Source: Halopseudomonas oceani
GTDB lineage: Bacteria; Pseudomonadota; Gammaproteobacteria; Pseudomonadales; Pseudomonadaceae
NCBI RefSeq assembly: GCF_002903165.1
Contig: NZ_PPSK01000003.1
Coordinates: forward strand, 275,846 to 339,845
Length of the DNA stretch: 64,000 bases
Direction of reading: 5' to 3'
Part shown: positions 39,910 through 50,428 of the stretch, in pieces
Position numbering within the stretch: position 1 is the first letter of the stretch
Layout of the letters: the number at the start of each line of letters is the position of its first letter
Translations under genes and position numbers: made by a program
Notes under the pieces: model-generated
Seen by the model: the letters and a program-made list of their open reading frames with translations, nothing else
Databases searched by the model: none
What the model was told of the DNA's origin: nothing

Positions 39910-42711
39910 TCAGAATGCCATGCGTGCATTCAGCGTAACAGCCTGCTCAACAAACCCGCTCTGGCCGGAGACGGTATACAACGCTGCCAGCTCGGCTCCG
40001 TTATCAACCACGTACTTGCCACCCAGGCCGGCATCATAGCGCCAGGCATCGGCATCAATGCCGCGGGTAGCGAACCGATCGCCAGTGCCCACCAGCACCG
40101 CATCAAGCTTCGCCTGCTCGGCCAACGTGTCGTAGCTCACACCGGCCTGACCAAACAGCATCCAGCCCTCGCCAAGATCGTACGCCAGCTCGGTACCGAC
40201 TTCGACATTGAGGCTCTGGTAATCGGAGCCATCGACATCCAGGTTGAGTGCGCCAGCACCGGACTCGGCGTATCCATCAACATCGGTGTAGTCGTAATTC
40301 AGACCCACCTGAACCGCCGCATCGAACTGCTCGTTTACCGCGTAGTGCTTTTTCAGCTCAGCCCCTGCGCTGGCAGTCCAGGCGTCGTACTCGGAACGGG
40401 CGGTCAAGCCGTTAAACAGATCCCGGTCTGTTTCGTACCGGCCATACCCAACCCCGGCCGTCAGCCCTAGCACCACATCATTACCCAATTCACGGTTGAG
40501 ATAGCCAAGCAGTTGATAACTGTTCAACTCACTCTCATAACCGCCCACCGGCATGTTGCTGTCGATATCGCTGCGCCCGATGCCGAAGGCGACGCCCAAC
40601 TCGGTCACTTCATCGAGGCCGCCGTCCATGCCGAGCAGCACACCATAGCTGTCTACGTCGTAGCCTTCGACACCGGAACGCTGCTGCTGACGCGCGCGCG
40701 AGCCGTAGGGTTGAGCCCACACATTGCTTGGCTCGGCTGTCGCTGTTTCGGGGTTCAGCGCATACAGGTAGGCATCACGGCGGCCAATCAGCTCGCGCAT
40801 CCGGCGATTCGCTTGAGCAGCCTCCCGGCCAGCATGCACACTGGCCGGCGCTAGGGTCGCCACGCCATCGGCCAGCCCGGCCGCCGTGCTGTAGTTACCC
40901 AAAGCCAGAATCATGGAGTCGAGTTCAGAGCTGCCAGTGGAGCCGTTTGCCGCGTAGTCGTCGGCAACGCTCTGAATCACCGGAGCGGCCCCTTGAGCCA
41001 CGGTATTGCCACTGACTTGCGCAGCGGTGATAACGTTGCCGCTGTTCGGCAGGGGCGTGTTTCCAGGAGAGCCCGGACCACCCGGGTTGCCGGGCGCGTT
41101 GCTGGATTCACCCTGGCCGTCGGCCGTCAGGCGCAGGTCCAGATCGCTGGCGTTGCGTATCGTGTCGAAGTCCCACAGCGCAGAGTTATCGCTGATGCTG
41201 AAATTGCCGTAGGTGATGGCTCCCGTAGAGGAGATCACATCGGCGAACAGGTTACCCGCGCTGAGCAAGCCGTTGGCCTGAACGTTGACGGCCAGGTTGC
41301 TATCGGTCAGATCCACATCACCTTCAACCGCAAGCTGCCCATAGGTGGTGTTGTTGACCACAACCACTTCCAGCTGACCGCCGGCACCAATCAGGTTGCC
41401 GCTGATGGTCGGTAGCGAAACCGTTGCAGCGGTCCCCACGGTGCGATTGGACGCGCGCGGGTCCAGAATGAGGGTCCCGCCATCCAGGTTGAAGTTACGC
41501 ACCCGAAAATGCTGATCCCCGAGCATCGCATAGCGACTGCCAGTGGCGAACGCCAGATCACCACCATCAACGCCAGCCGCACCGGTGCTGACCAGATCCA
41601 CCATGCCATTGAACAGCGCAGACTCGTTACCGCCAATGGTCAGCGTTCTGAGCGAGTTGCTGGTGCCGACGCTGAAGTTGCCGATGATACTGCCTGCGTT
41701 AATGAAATTGCCCAGGTCCGCCGCGTTGGTAATCATTACCGCACGTTGCTGGCTGGAGATAGTGGCGCCTGCGTTATTACGCACAACCGTACTGCCGGCA
41801 GACGCCACCATTGGCGCAATATAAAGCGCTTCAGCGTTACCCTGGTTCCGAATCAAACCATTGTTGGTCAAACCACCTAATGTCCCGGAAACGATGTGGA
41901 CGGTCGGCATCACGGAAGACGAATTACGCAGGGTACCGTCGTTGACAAAACTGCCGACATCGCTGCCCTCGGACCAAAACGCCCGGCCATTGGATGCGGT
42001 GTTTTCAATCAGCCCTGCTGAACCGTTAGCGAAGTTGCTCAACGTCGACTGAAATCTGAGATGAACCGTTGCAAGTGTGCTGTCTGAGGTCACTACCCCA
42101 GTATTGGAAAGCAGCGAGATGTCCGTGAAACCGGTCTGAATACCCCAGCCGCCCGAGCCCTGGACCGTGCCCGAGTTAGTCAGCGACAGCTGCGCCCGAG
42201 CCCCCGAACTACCATCGACACTAATCCCGTGCACCCCCGAAATCAGGCCGTCGTTGGTGATAGATGCGCTGGTGTTGACGCCAGAATTATTGTCGATGAC
42301 AAGGCCGAACGACTGAGCGCTGGTGATACTGGCACCGTTGTTGTTGACGATATTCAGGCCCAACGGCGCGGTCGCATAGACACCGTAACCATTGGAGCCA
42401 GTCCCCTCAATGGCGCCAGAGTTGGTCAGCGTAACCCCGCTGATAAGACCCGGGCTGCCGCCCTCGATCCGAACGCCGAAGCCGCTAACGTTAGCGGTGA
42501 TTGAGCCGCCGCTGTCGACCGTGACCGAATCGTTATCGGAGTCGATATAGCACGTTCCAGTAACCGAAGTCGTCACCGGTGACGTGGCGCAGGAGTTGGG
42601 AGCTGCAGCGGCTGACAGCGACCAGGAAGCAGCGAGGATGGATGAAGCCAGCACAGAGAGCCGGAAGGTAGCCACTGGGGCAAAAACAGATCGTGCATTG
42701 GAAAACAGCAT
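39910..42711 (-). CDS. Type Va autotransporter, beta-helical adhesin-like passenger
   Basis: Classical autotransporter of 933 residues. Start is ATG 42711 with AAGGGA upstream; a frame from 42777 adds an unlikely extension. The signal peptide ends near SAAAA. The passenger (about 45-545) is rich in short repeats of the type LTNSGTVQGSG, SITNDGLISG and FVNDGTLRNSS, expected for a parallel beta-helix. A glycine/proline/asparagine linker (GNPGGPGSPGNTP, near 570) precedes a helix and the 12-strand C-terminal barrel (about 665-933, beginning VWAQPYGSRARQQ), which ends in phenylalanine (NARMAF). No protease or esterase motif was noticed, so an adhesion or biofilm role is the best guess. The two-component pair next door may control it. 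Confidence 0.92.
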   Translation of the reverse strand: MLFSNARSVFAPVATFRLSVLASSILAASWSLSAAAAPNSCATSPVTTSVTGTCYIDSDNDSVTVDSGGSITANVSGFGVRIEGGSPGLISGVTLTNSGAIEGTGSNGYGVYATAPLGLNIVNNNGASITSAQSFGLVIDNNSGVNTSASITNDGLISGVHGISVDGSSGARAQLSLTNSGTVQGSGGWGIQTGFTDISLLSNTGVVTSDSTLATVHLRFQSTLSNFANGSAGLIENTASNGRAFWSEGSDVGSFVNDGTLRNSSSVMPTVHIVSGTLGGLTNNGLIRNQGNAEALYIAPMVASAGSTVVRNNAGATISSQQRAVMITNAADLGNFINAGSIIGNFSVGTSNSLRTLTIGGNESALFNGMVDLVSTGAAGVDGGDLAFATGSRYAMLGDQHFRVRNFNLDGGTLILDPRASNRTVGTAATVSLPTISGNLIGAGGQLEVVVVNNTTYGQLAVEGDVDLTDSNLAVNVQANGLLSAGNLFADVISSTGAITYGNFSISDNSALWDFDTIRNASDLDLRLTADGQGESSNAPGNPGGPGSPGNTPLPNSGNVITAAQVSGNTVAQGAAPVIQSVADDYAANGSTGSSELDSMILALGNYSTAAGLADGVATLAPASVHAGREAAQANRRMRELIGRRDAYLYALNPETATAEPSNVWAQPYGSRARQQQRSGVEGYDVDSYGVLLGMDGGLDEVTELGVAFGIGRSDIDSNMPVGGYESELNSYQLLGYLNRELGNDVVLGLTAGVGYGRYETDRDLFNGLTARSEYDAWTASAGAELKKHYAVNEQFDAAVQVGLNYDYTDVDGYAESGAGALNLDVDGSDYQSLNVEVGTELAYDLGEGWMLFGQAGVSYDTLAEQAKLDAVLVGTGDRFATRGIDADAWRYDAGLGGKYVVDNGAELAALYTVSGQSGFVEQAVTLNARMAF

Positions 42712-42773
42712 GACATTCCCTTGGATTGAGCAAAGACCAGCACGGAATATGCGGTTCCCGCTGCCATCGGTCT

Positions 42774-42789
42774 TCACCCCAAAGGGTGA
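42774..42789 (-). repeat. short hairpin between opmB-like gene and autotransporter
   Basis: TCACCC and GGGTGA pair around a four-base loop in the 134-base gap downstream of the efflux operon. It may serve as a weak terminator or lie in the autotransporter leader. Confidence 0.35.
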
Positions 42790-42845
42790 GCCAGTCGCTC
42801 AATACTGCTTTCCAGGGCCCCCGGCTCAGAGCCAGAAACTGCGCC

Positions 42846-44267
42846 TCACGGCGCTTTCCGTTCTCCTGCATCCCCCACATCATCGCCCACCTGCCAGCCG
42901 CCGCCGATGGCCGAGGCCAACTCGGCAGCCGCGGAAAGCTGGGCGCTGGTGACACTAATGCGTCCACGTTTGGCGCTGAGTGTCGTGTTCTGGGCAATCG
43001 ACACCTCCAGATAGGAAACCAGACCGGACTGGTAGCGATTGGTGATTACCCGTTCGTTCTCCTCGGCCAGCTCAACCAGCCGATCCTGCTGCACGGCTTT
43101 CTCGCGCAAAATTGCAGTGGTCGCCAGCGCATTTTCCACATCGGCCAGCGCGTCGAGAACGGTCTGGCGGTAGGCGGCGACCTGTTCGTCGTAACGCGCC
43201 AGGGCAGCGTCTCGGGCAGCACTGCGTCGGCCGCCGTCAAACAGCGTTTGCGCCAGACTCGGCCCAACCGACCAGACCCGCACTGGCGCATCCCACAGAT
43301 CGCTGATCGAACTGCCGTTGACACCAGCGCTGCCGCCCAGTGTCAGGGTGGGCAACCAAGCGGTGATGGCGACGCCGATATCGGCGTTGGCTGCTGCGAC
43401 GCCGCGCTCGGCAGAGACCACATCCGGGCGGCGGGCAATCAGCTCCGCTGGCAGTTGCGCCGGAATCGGCGGCACCGCGGGCAGCGCCTCGACCACCTCC
43501 AGCTGCAAATCGATCGGTGCACGGCCCAGCAGCGCGGCAATGGTGTTTTGCTCCAAGGCCCGCTGATTCTGCAGGTCGTACAGGTCACTGCGCAGTGACT
43601 GCAGCTGAGTTTCGGCCTGAATCACGTCGGCGCGGGAGACGATGCCGGCGTCGTACTGGTTGCGCGTCAGCTGGGCCGAACGGGCTGAGGACGCCAGCGT
43701 CTGCTCCAGCAGCCGATACTGCAGGTCTTGGGCGCGCAGATTGATGTAGCTGTTGATCACGGCCGACTGAATCGACAGCCGGGCGGCGGCCAGATCCGCC
43801 GCACTGGCTTCCAGCGCAGCGGTATCGGATTCGACCTGACGGCGCACCCGCCCCCACAGATCCAGCTCCCAACTGATACCCAGCTGCGCGCTGCTGCGGG
43901 TCCCGGTGCTGACTTCACTGCCGCCGCTGCGTGCGGTATCCAGCGCCGCGCTCAGGGTTGGGCTGTATTCGCCGGTGCTCAGCCTGCGCTGCGCCAATGC
44001 TGCGCGATAACGCGCCTCGGACTGTGCCAGCGTCTGGTTGCGCTGATTGGCCTCCTCAATCAGCGCGTTCAGCGCGGCATCGCCAAACACTTCCCACCAG
44101 CGCCCGCTGGCTGCCCAGCTCTGCGCCGGCACCGGCTGCCAGCCCTGGTCATAGCGCAGCGCTGAGGGCTCGACCGTGGTCGGCACCCGGTAATCCGGGC
44201 CGAGCGTACAGCCGCCAATCAGCGCAGTGGCCAGAACAACAGAGGTAGACAGCAGGGAGAGCTTCAT
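42846..44267 (-). CDS. opmB: Outer-membrane efflux lipoprotein (OpmB/OprM family)
   Basis: TolC-like outer-membrane channel of 473 residues. The signal peptide ends in lipobox IGGC (Cys20), followed by TLGPDYRVP, typical of NodT/OprM lipoproteins. Two OEP repeats form the barrel and periplasmic helical tunnel; RWWEVFGDAALNALIEEANQRNQTLAQSEARYRAALAQ and ARRPDVVSAERGVAAANADIGVA are the characteristic segments. It is the last gene of a four-gene operon with MuxA-, MuxB- and MuxC-like proteins, 15 bases after muxC, so the operon supplies its own outer-membrane exit duct. The symbol follows the P. aeruginosa MuxABC-OpmB layout. Confidence 0.9.
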   Translation of the reverse strand: MKLSLLSTSVVLATALIGGCTLGPDYRVPTTVEPSALRYDQGWQPVPAQSWAASGRWWEVFGDAALNALIEEANQRNQTLAQSEARYRAALAQRRLSTGEYSPTLSAALDTARSGGSEVSTGTRSSAQLGISWELDLWGRVRRQVESDTAALEASAADLAAARLSIQSAVINSYINLRAQDLQYRLLEQTLASSARSAQLTRNQYDAGIVSRADVIQAETQLQSLRSDLYDLQNQRALEQNTIAALLGRAPIDLQLEVVEALPAVPPIPAQLPAELIARRPDVVSAERGVAAANADIGVAITAWLPTLTLGGSAGVNGSSISDLWDAPVRVWSVGPSLAQTLFDGGRRSAARDAALARYDEQVAAYRQTVLDALADVENALATTAILREKAVQQDRLVELAEENERVITNRYQSGLVSYLEVSIAQNTTLSAKRGRISVTSAQLSAAAELASAIGGGWQVGDDVGDAGERKAP

Positions 44268-44282
44268 CGGTAACAGCCCCGA

Positions 44283-47200
44283 TCAGGTTGAAGGTGAGGA
44301 ACGTTCGGCTGCGCCACGGCGCAACACGCGCTGACGCAGGTTTTCCAGATACAGATAGACCGCCGGCGTGGTGTACAGCGTCAGCAATTGGCTCAGCGCC
44401 AAGCCACCAAAAATGGTGATCCCCAGCGGGCGGCGCATCTCGGCACCTTCGCCAAAGCCCATGATCAACGGCACCGCGCCGAGCATACCGGCGAGGTTGG
44501 TCATCAGAATCGGTCGAAGGCGCAGCAGCGCGGCACGGTGAATGCTCTGCTGCGGATTGAGCCCTTCGCGGCGCTGCAGCTCCAGCGCGAAGTCGATCAT
44601 CATGATGGCGTTCTTCATCACGATACCGATCAACAGGAACAGCCCAAGCATGGCGATCAGACTCAGACTCTGGCCGCCGAACTTGAGCGCCAGCAGCGCG
44701 CCCAGCCCGGCCGGCGGCAGGGTCGAGAGAATGGTCAGCGGATGCAGCGTACTCTCGTAAAGCACACCGAGCACCAAATACACCGCCAGCAGCACGGCAA
44801 CAAAGATCCACGGCTCTAACGCAGCGCCAAAATCGTTGGCCGACGGCGGTGCCTCATGCACATCGCTCGGCAGCATTACCTCGTTGAGAATCTGCGCGAT
44901 GGCCTCCTTGGCCTGCGCCTCGGTGACGCCCGGCGCCAGCGCATACCCCACGCCCATTGAGGCAAACTGCCCTTCGTGGCGCACGCGGTCTTCGGCCATG
45001 CCATAGCCCCAGGTGGCGAAGCTGGAGAGCGGCACCCGCTGCCCATCCGAGCCCATGACCTCGAGCTGGGCCAGAACTTCAGGGCGCTCGGTGTAGCGCG
45101 AGTCCAGCTCCATCACCACCCGATACTGGTTTAGCTCGTCGTACAGGGTGGCAACCTGACGTTGAGAGAAGGAGTTATTCAGGGTCGAGGCGATGGTCTG
45201 CATGTCGACGCCGAGACGTCGGGCGGCTTCGCGGTCGATATCGAGCACCACCTGACGGGTCTCGTCGCCGTCCATCGAATCCACATCCACCAGCAGCGGG
45301 CTCTGCATCATCGCCTGGGCGACCTTGCGCGACCACACCTTCAGCTGCGCCAGCGAGTCCGAGCGCAGCAGTACCTCGTATTCGCTGTGCCGATACGGCG
45401 GGCGGAAATGCAGATCCTGATCGACCATCAGCATCATCAACACACCCGGCACTGCGGGTGCGTTGGCGCGCAGGCGATCGACCACCGCCTGAGCGGACAC
45501 CTTGCGTTCGGCCAGCGGTTTGAGCCGAATGGTCAGCTGGGCGTTAGTCAGACCACCACTGCCGCCGCTGGTGCCAGTCAGGTCGGCGACCGCCGGGTCG
45601 GCCAGAATGTACTGCCGGAAAACCTCGATCTTCGGCTGCATAACCTGGAACGACATGCCGTCATCGCCGCGCAAAAAACCGCGAATCTGCCCGGAATCCT
45701 GCTGCGGCAACGCTTCCTCCGGCAGATTTGCCGCCAACCAGACACTGCTACCGATAGCCGCCAGCAACACCAGCAGCGCCACCGGTCGATGGTTCAGCGT
45801 CCAGCCCAGCGAACGGTCGTAGCCACGGCGCAAGCCCGCAAAGACCGAGTCTTGCGTCGCCGTCTCCTGCCCTGCTGTGCTCGGCTTCAACCAGAGCGCG
45901 CACAGACTCGGCGTCAGCGTCAGCGACACCAGCAGCGAGATCAGCATGGCGGCAACCAGAGTGATGGAGAACTCCTCAAACAGCTGCCGGATCAAGCCCC
46001 CCAGCAACAGAATCGAGGCAAATACCACCGCCAGAGCCAGTGTCATGGCGATCAGGGTAAAGCGCAGTTCACCCGCGCTGCGCGCTGCGGCGGCCAATGG
46101 TGACAGGCCGTCCGCCATATGCCGCTGGACGTTCTCCAACACCACGATGGCATCATCCACCACCAGCCCGGCGCCAACAATCAGCGCCATCAGCGACAGG
46201 TTATTCAGCGAGAAGCCACAGAAGTACATAACCACAAAGCTGCCGATCAACGACACCGGTATCGCCGCCGACGGGATCAACGCCGCACGCAGGTTGCCGA
46301 GGAACAGCCAGACCACGGCAACCACCAGCAACGCCGCCAGCAGCAGGGAAATCTGCGCCTCGCGCAGGGTCGCGCGGATCACCGGCGAGCGGTCCATCAC
46401 CACCGACAGCTGGGCGTCTTCGGGTAGCAGGTTGATCAGTTGCGGCAGTCGCGCATAAATGTTGTCGATGGTCTCGACGATATTGGCGCCGCTTTGCCGA
46501 CTGATGCTCAGCACCACCGCCTGACGCTCGTTGTGAAAGCCGCTGCTGTAGCGGTCTTCCACCGAGTCGGTGACCCTGGCGACATCACCGAGGCGCACCA
46601 CCGCGCCATCCTTGTAGCGGATCACCAGCTGACGGTAGGCCGCCGCGGTGCGCAGCGAATCGCTGGTCTGCACCTGCCAGCGATGCTCGCCCTGCTCGAT
46701 CACCCCGAGCGGGCGCAACGCATTGCTGTTGGCGATGGCGCTGCGTACCTCGTCCAGGGCAATACCGTAATGCAGCAGTGCACCGGCATCGAGCTGCACG
46801 CGAACTGCCGGCAGCGACGCGCCATCCACGCTGACCTCGCCCACCCCGGAAATCTGCGCCAGTTTCTGCGCCAGAATGGTCGAGCCAATGTCGTACAACT
46901 CACTCGGCGTCAGGTTCGGTGAACTCAGTGCCAACCCCATGATCGGCGCCTGTGACGGATCAATCTTACGGTACTCCGGGTTGCCCGGCATGCCCGCAGG
47001 CAGCTCGCCGCGCACCGCGTTGATCGCTGCCTGGACCTCCCGCGCGGCCTCGTTGAGATCACGATCCAGCTCAAAGGTCAGCGCGATCTGCGCCGCACCC
47101 TGACTACTGTTGGAGGAAATATCGGTGACCCCGGAGATACTGCCGAGCGCCCGCTCCAGCGGTGTTGCCACCGTGGTCGCCATGCTCTCGGGGCTAGCTC

Positions 47201-47351
47201 CTGGCAGACTGGCGGTGACCACAATCATCGGCACATCCAGCTGCGGCAACGGCGCGACCGGCAGCAGCCGCCAGCACAGCAGGCCGGACAGCACCAGCGC
47301 CACGGCCGCCAGCGCCAGCCCGATCGGGCGATGCAGCAGGCCGGTGTTCAC
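44283..47351 (-). CDS. muxC: RND efflux pump subunit MuxC/MdtC-like
   Basis: Inner-membrane proton-driven RND transporter, 1022 residues and 12 membrane helices with two large periplasmic loops. It begins with [35 protein letters not shown] and carries the TM4 proton-relay segment [20 protein letters not shown]. Such proteins act as heteromultimers with a second RND protein (MdtBC in E. coli, MuxBC in Pseudomonas). Translation starts at a GTG overlapping the upstream muxB stop (GTGA). It exports bile-salt-like compounds, novobiocin and some beta-lactams in characterised relatives; the substrate here is unknown. Confidence 0.93.
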   Translation of the reverse strand: MNTGLLHRPIGLALAAVALVLSGLLCWRLLPVAPLPQLDVPMIVVTASLPGASPESMATTVATPLERALGSISGVTDISSNSSQGAAQIALTFELDRDLNEAAREVQAAINAVRGELPAGMPGNPEYRKIDPSQAPIMGLALSSPNLTPSELYDIGSTILAQKLAQISGVGEVSVDGASLPAVRVQLDAGALLHYGIALDEVRSAIANSNALRPLGVIEQGEHRWQVQTSDSLRTAAAYRQLVIRYKDGAVVRLGDVARVTDSVEDRYSSGFHNERQAVVLSISRQSGANIVETIDNIYARLPQLINLLPEDAQLSVVMDRSPVIRATLREAQISLLLAALLVVAVVWLFLGNLRAALIPSAAIPVSLIGSFVVMYFCGFSLNNLSLMALIVGAGLVVDDAIVVLENVQRHMADGLSPLAAAARSAGELRFTLIAMTLALAVVFASILLLGGLIRQLFEEFSITLVAAMLISLLVSLTLTPSLCALWLKPSTAGQETATQDSVFAGLRRGYDRSLGWTLNHRPVALLVLLAAIGSSVWLAANLPEEALPQQDSGQIRGFLRGDDGMSFQVMQPKIEVFRQYILADPAVADLTGTSGGSGGLTNAQLTIRLKPLAERKVSAQAVVDRLRANAPAVPGVLMMLMVDQDLHFRPPYRHSEYEVLLRSDSLAQLKVWSRKVAQAMMQSPLLVDVDSMDGDETRQVVLDIDREAARRLGVDMQTIASTLNNSFSQRQVATLYDELNQYRVVMELDSRYTERPEVLAQLEVMGSDGQRVPLSSFATWGYGMAEDRVRHEGQFASMGVGYALAPGVTEAQAKEAIAQILNEVMLPSDVHEAPPSANDFGAALEPWIFVAVLLAVYLVLGVLYESTLHPLTILSTLPPAGLGALLALKFGGQSLSLIAMLGLFLLIGIVMKNAIMMIDFALELQRREGLNPQQSIHRAALLRLRPILMTNLAGMLGAVPLIMGFGEGAEMRRPLGITIFGGLALSQLLTLYTTPAVYLYLENLRQRVLRRGAAERSSPST

Positions 47352-50300
47352 TCCAGCGCCTCTGCCGGCTGCACCGCAGGCTTGCCAGACAGCCGATCAA
47401 AGAACAGGTACACCACCGGCGTGGTAAACAGCGTCAGCACCTGGCTGACCAGCAGACCGCCGACCATCACCACCCCCAGCGGCTGACGCAGCTCGGCACC
47501 GGAACCACTGGCCAGCATCAGCGGCAATGCGCCAAACAGCGCCGCCAGCGTGGTCATCAGAATCGGCCGAAAGCGCAACATCGCCGCCCGGTGAATCGCC
47601 TCACGCGGGCTCATGCCCTGATTGCGCTGCGCCTCCAGGGCAAAGTCGACCATCATGATGCCGTTCTTCTTCACCAGACCGATCAGCAGCACGATGCCGA
47701 CCACCGAGATCATGTCCAGCGCCCGGTCGGTCAGCAACAGCGCCAGCAGCGCGCCGACCGTAGCCGAAGGCAGGGTCGAGAGAATGGTGACCGGGTGAAT
47801 GGTGCTCTCGTAAAGCACACCCAGCACGATGTACATGGTCAGCACCGCAGCCAGAATCAGCCACAGAGTGTTGCCGAGCGACGCCCGAAACGCCTCGGCC
47901 GCGCCCTGAAAGCGCAGCTCGATGGTGACCGGCAACGCCAGAGCCTGCTGCACCTCTTCAATCGCCTGAACGGCTTCACCAAGCGACGCGCCATCCGCCA
48001 GATTGAACGACACTGTGGTGGCGGGGAACTGGCCCTGATGGTTGATCAGCAGCGCCGCTGTACGCTGCTGCACCCGAGCCACACTGGCCAGCGGTACTGA
48101 GCCGCCGTCTGAGGTAGTGATGAATAGACGCCGCAAACTCTCCGGGTCACCGGCAAATTGCGGATCAACCTCCATGATCACCCGGTACTGGTTTGACTGG
48201 GTGAACAGAGTCGCAATCTGGCGCTGGCCGAAGGCGTTGTAGAGCGTATCTGCCACATCAGTGACGTCCAGCCCAAAACGCGCAGCGGCATCACGGTCGA
48301 TGTCTACGTAGGCCTGCATGCCGCGCTGCTGCAGGTCGGCCGCCACGTCGCTCAGTTCCGGGCGGGCATTCAGCGCGGCAACCATCTGCGGCACCCACTC
48401 GTGCAGTGCCGCGCTGTCGAGACTGGTCAGGCTGAACTGGTACTGCGTGCGACTGACCCGATCCTCGATGGTCAGCTCCTGTACCGGCTGGAACCAGGCG
48501 CTGATGCCGTTAACGCTGGCGGCACGCTCACGCAGCCGCGCCATCACCTCGAACAGACTTTCGTCACGCTGATCATGCGGCGGCAGGTTGATCAGAATCC
48601 GGCCGCTGTTGACCGTGACGTTGACGCCATCCACGCCGATGAACGAAGACAGGCTCTCGATGCCCGGGTCCTGCAGCAGCGCCTTGGCCAGCTGCTGCTG
48701 CCGCTCGGCCATGGCGGTAAAGGAAATGTCCTGCGGGCCTTCGGTGACCACCTGGATCACATTGCTGTCTTGCACCGGGAAGAAGTCCTTGTCGACCGCC
48801 AGGTACAGCAGCCCGGTCAAGGCGATGGTACCGAGCATCACCAGCAGCGCCGGCGTCTGGCGGTCCAGCACCCAATCCAGCGCTCGACCGTAGCGCTCGA
48901 TCACCCGATGCAACAGACCGTCAGCCTTCTCCTGCGGCGGTGTGCTGAGCATGCGCGCGCACATCATCGGTGTCAGCGTCAGCGACACCACCAGCGAGAT
49001 AACGATAGCCACCGCCAGCGTGATGGCAAACTCGTGGAACAGCCGCCCCACCACATCCGGCATGAACAACAGCGGAATCAGCACCGCGACCAACGAGAAG
49101 GTCAGCGACATCAGGGTAAAACCGATCTCGCCCGCGCCCTTGAGCGCCGCCTGCATCGGCGTTTCGCCCATCTCCCGGTGCCGTGCCACGTTCTCCAGCA
49201 TGACGATGGCGTCATCCACCACAAAGCCGGTGGCAATGGTCAGCGCCATCAGGGTCAGGTTGTTGACCGAGAAGTCCATCAGGTACATGAAGGCAAAGGT
49301 GCCGACCAGCGACAGCGGTACCGCGATGCTGGGGATGATGGTCGCCGGAATGCTGCGCAGGAAGACGAACGTGACCAATACCACCAGCGCGACCGCAAAC
49401 AGCAGTTCCTTCTGGGTGTCACGTACCGAGGCGCGAATGCTGTGGGTACGGTCGGTCAACACGGTGACATCCACCGCCGACGGCAGGGTGCCGGCCAGCT
49501 GCGGCAGCAACTCACGCACCCGGTCAGTGACCTCGATGACGTTGGCACCCGGCTGACGCTGGACATTCAGCAGCACCGCCGGCTGGCCGTTGGCCCAGGC
49601 AGCAAGAAAACGGTCTTCGGCACCGTCGATGATGGTGGCAATGTCACCGAGCCGCAGCGGTGCACCGTCCTGCCAGGTGAGGATCAGCTTGCGGTAATCC
49701 TCGACCGAGCGAATCTGATCGTTGGCATCGAGCATGGTGTTGCGGGTCGGGCCGTCGAAACTGCCCTTGGGCTGGTTGACGTTGGTGGCGGCAATGCTTT
49801 GGCGCACCTGATCAAGACTCAGCCCGTAGGACGCCAGCGCCATCGGGTTGACCAGCACCCGCACCGCTGGCCGCTGACCACCGGCCAGGCTAACCAGACC
49901 AACACCAGAAATCTGCGCCAGTTTCTGCGCCATCCGGGTGTCGACAAGGTCGTGCACCTCCGGCAGCGGCAGGCTGTCGGAGGTAATCGCCAAGGTCAGG
50001 ATTGGCGCGTCCGCCGGGTTAACCTTGCGGTAGATCGGCGGCGTTGGCAGATCATTCGGCAGCAGGCTGTCGGCGGTATTCATTGCGGCCTGCACTTCCT
50101 GCTCGGCAACGCCCAGATCCTCGCCAAGATCAAACTGCAGGGTAATGACCGACGCCCCGCCGGAGCTGGTCGAGGACATCTGCTTCAGGCCCGGAATCTG
50201 CCCGAGGTAGCGTTCCAGCGGTGCGGTGATGGTGCGCGCCGTTACCTCCGGCCCGGCACCCGGCTGAAAGGTAAACACCTGAATGATCGGGTAATCCACC

Positions 50301-50419
50301 TGCGGCAGCGCAGCGACCGGCAGCAACCGCCAGGAAACCAGGCCGGCGATTAGAAACGCCAGCATCAGCAGCGAGGTCGCTACCGGGCGCAGAATGAAGG
50401 GAGTCGAGAGACCTTTCAT
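47348..50419 (-). CDS. muxB: RND efflux pump subunit MuxB/MdtB-like
   Basis: First of two tandem RND transporters, 1023 residues. It starts [42 protein letters not shown], typical of MdtB/MuxB, and the TM4 region reads [20 protein letters not shown] with the conserved aspartate pair. GXXGXG-like glycine loops and the C-terminal [30 protein letters not shown] are family features. ATG 50419 has a GGCGGG site; a GTG directly before it is possible. It begins nine bases after muxA and overlaps muxC by four bases, so a BC heterotrimer can be made in balanced amounts. Confidence 0.93.
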   Translation of the reverse strand: MKGLSTPFILRPVATSLLMLAFLIAGLVSWRLLPVAALPQVDYPIIQVFTFQPGAGPEVTARTITAPLERYLGQIPGLKQMSSTSSGGASVITLQFDLGEDLGVAEQEVQAAMNTADSLLPNDLPTPPIYRKVNPADAPILTLAITSDSLPLPEVHDLVDTRMAQKLAQISGVGLVSLAGGQRPAVRVLVNPMALASYGLSLDQVRQSIAATNVNQPKGSFDGPTRNTMLDANDQIRSVEDYRKLILTWQDGAPLRLGDIATIIDGAEDRFLAAWANGQPAVLLNVQRQPGANVIEVTDRVRELLPQLAGTLPSAVDVTVLTDRTHSIRASVRDTQKELLFAVALVVLVTFVFLRSIPATIIPSIAVPLSLVGTFAFMYLMDFSVNNLTLMALTIATGFVVDDAIVMLENVARHREMGETPMQAALKGAGEIGFTLMSLTFSLVAVLIPLLFMPDVVGRLFHEFAITLAVAIVISLVVSLTLTPMMCARMLSTPPQEKADGLLHRVIERYGRALDWVLDRQTPALLVMLGTIALTGLLYLAVDKDFFPVQDSNVIQVVTEGPQDISFTAMAERQQQLAKALLQDPGIESLSSFIGVDGVNVTVNSGRILINLPPHDQRDESLFEVMARLRERAASVNGISAWFQPVQELTIEDRVSRTQYQFSLTSLDSAALHEWVPQMVAALNARPELSDVAADLQQRGMQAYVDIDRDAAARFGLDVTDVADTLYNAFGQRQIATLFTQSNQYRVIMEVDPQFAGDPESLRRLFITTSDGGSVPLASVARVQQRTAALLINHQGQFPATTVSFNLADGASLGEAVQAIEEVQQALALPVTIELRFQGAAEAFRASLGNTLWLILAAVLTMYIVLGVLYESTIHPVTILSTLPSATVGALLALLLTDRALDMISVVGIVLLIGLVKKNGIMMVDFALEAQRNQGMSPREAIHRAAMLRFRPILMTTLAALFGALPLMLASGSGAELRQPLGVVMVGGLLVSQVLTLFTTPVVYLFFDRLSGKPAVQPAEALE

Positions 50420-50428
50420 CACCCCGCC

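Noticed and set aside
39910..42711. Autotransporter as a protease or lipase
   Set aside because: No GDSAG-type serine protease or GDSL lipase motif was found in the passenger; the repeats point to a structural beta-helix.
48401..50353. 650-codon open frame on the plus strand
   Set aside because: It lies wholly antisense to the muxB gene. Its translation is rich in Arg, Gln and His without domain features, as expected for an antisense frame of GC-rich coding DNA.
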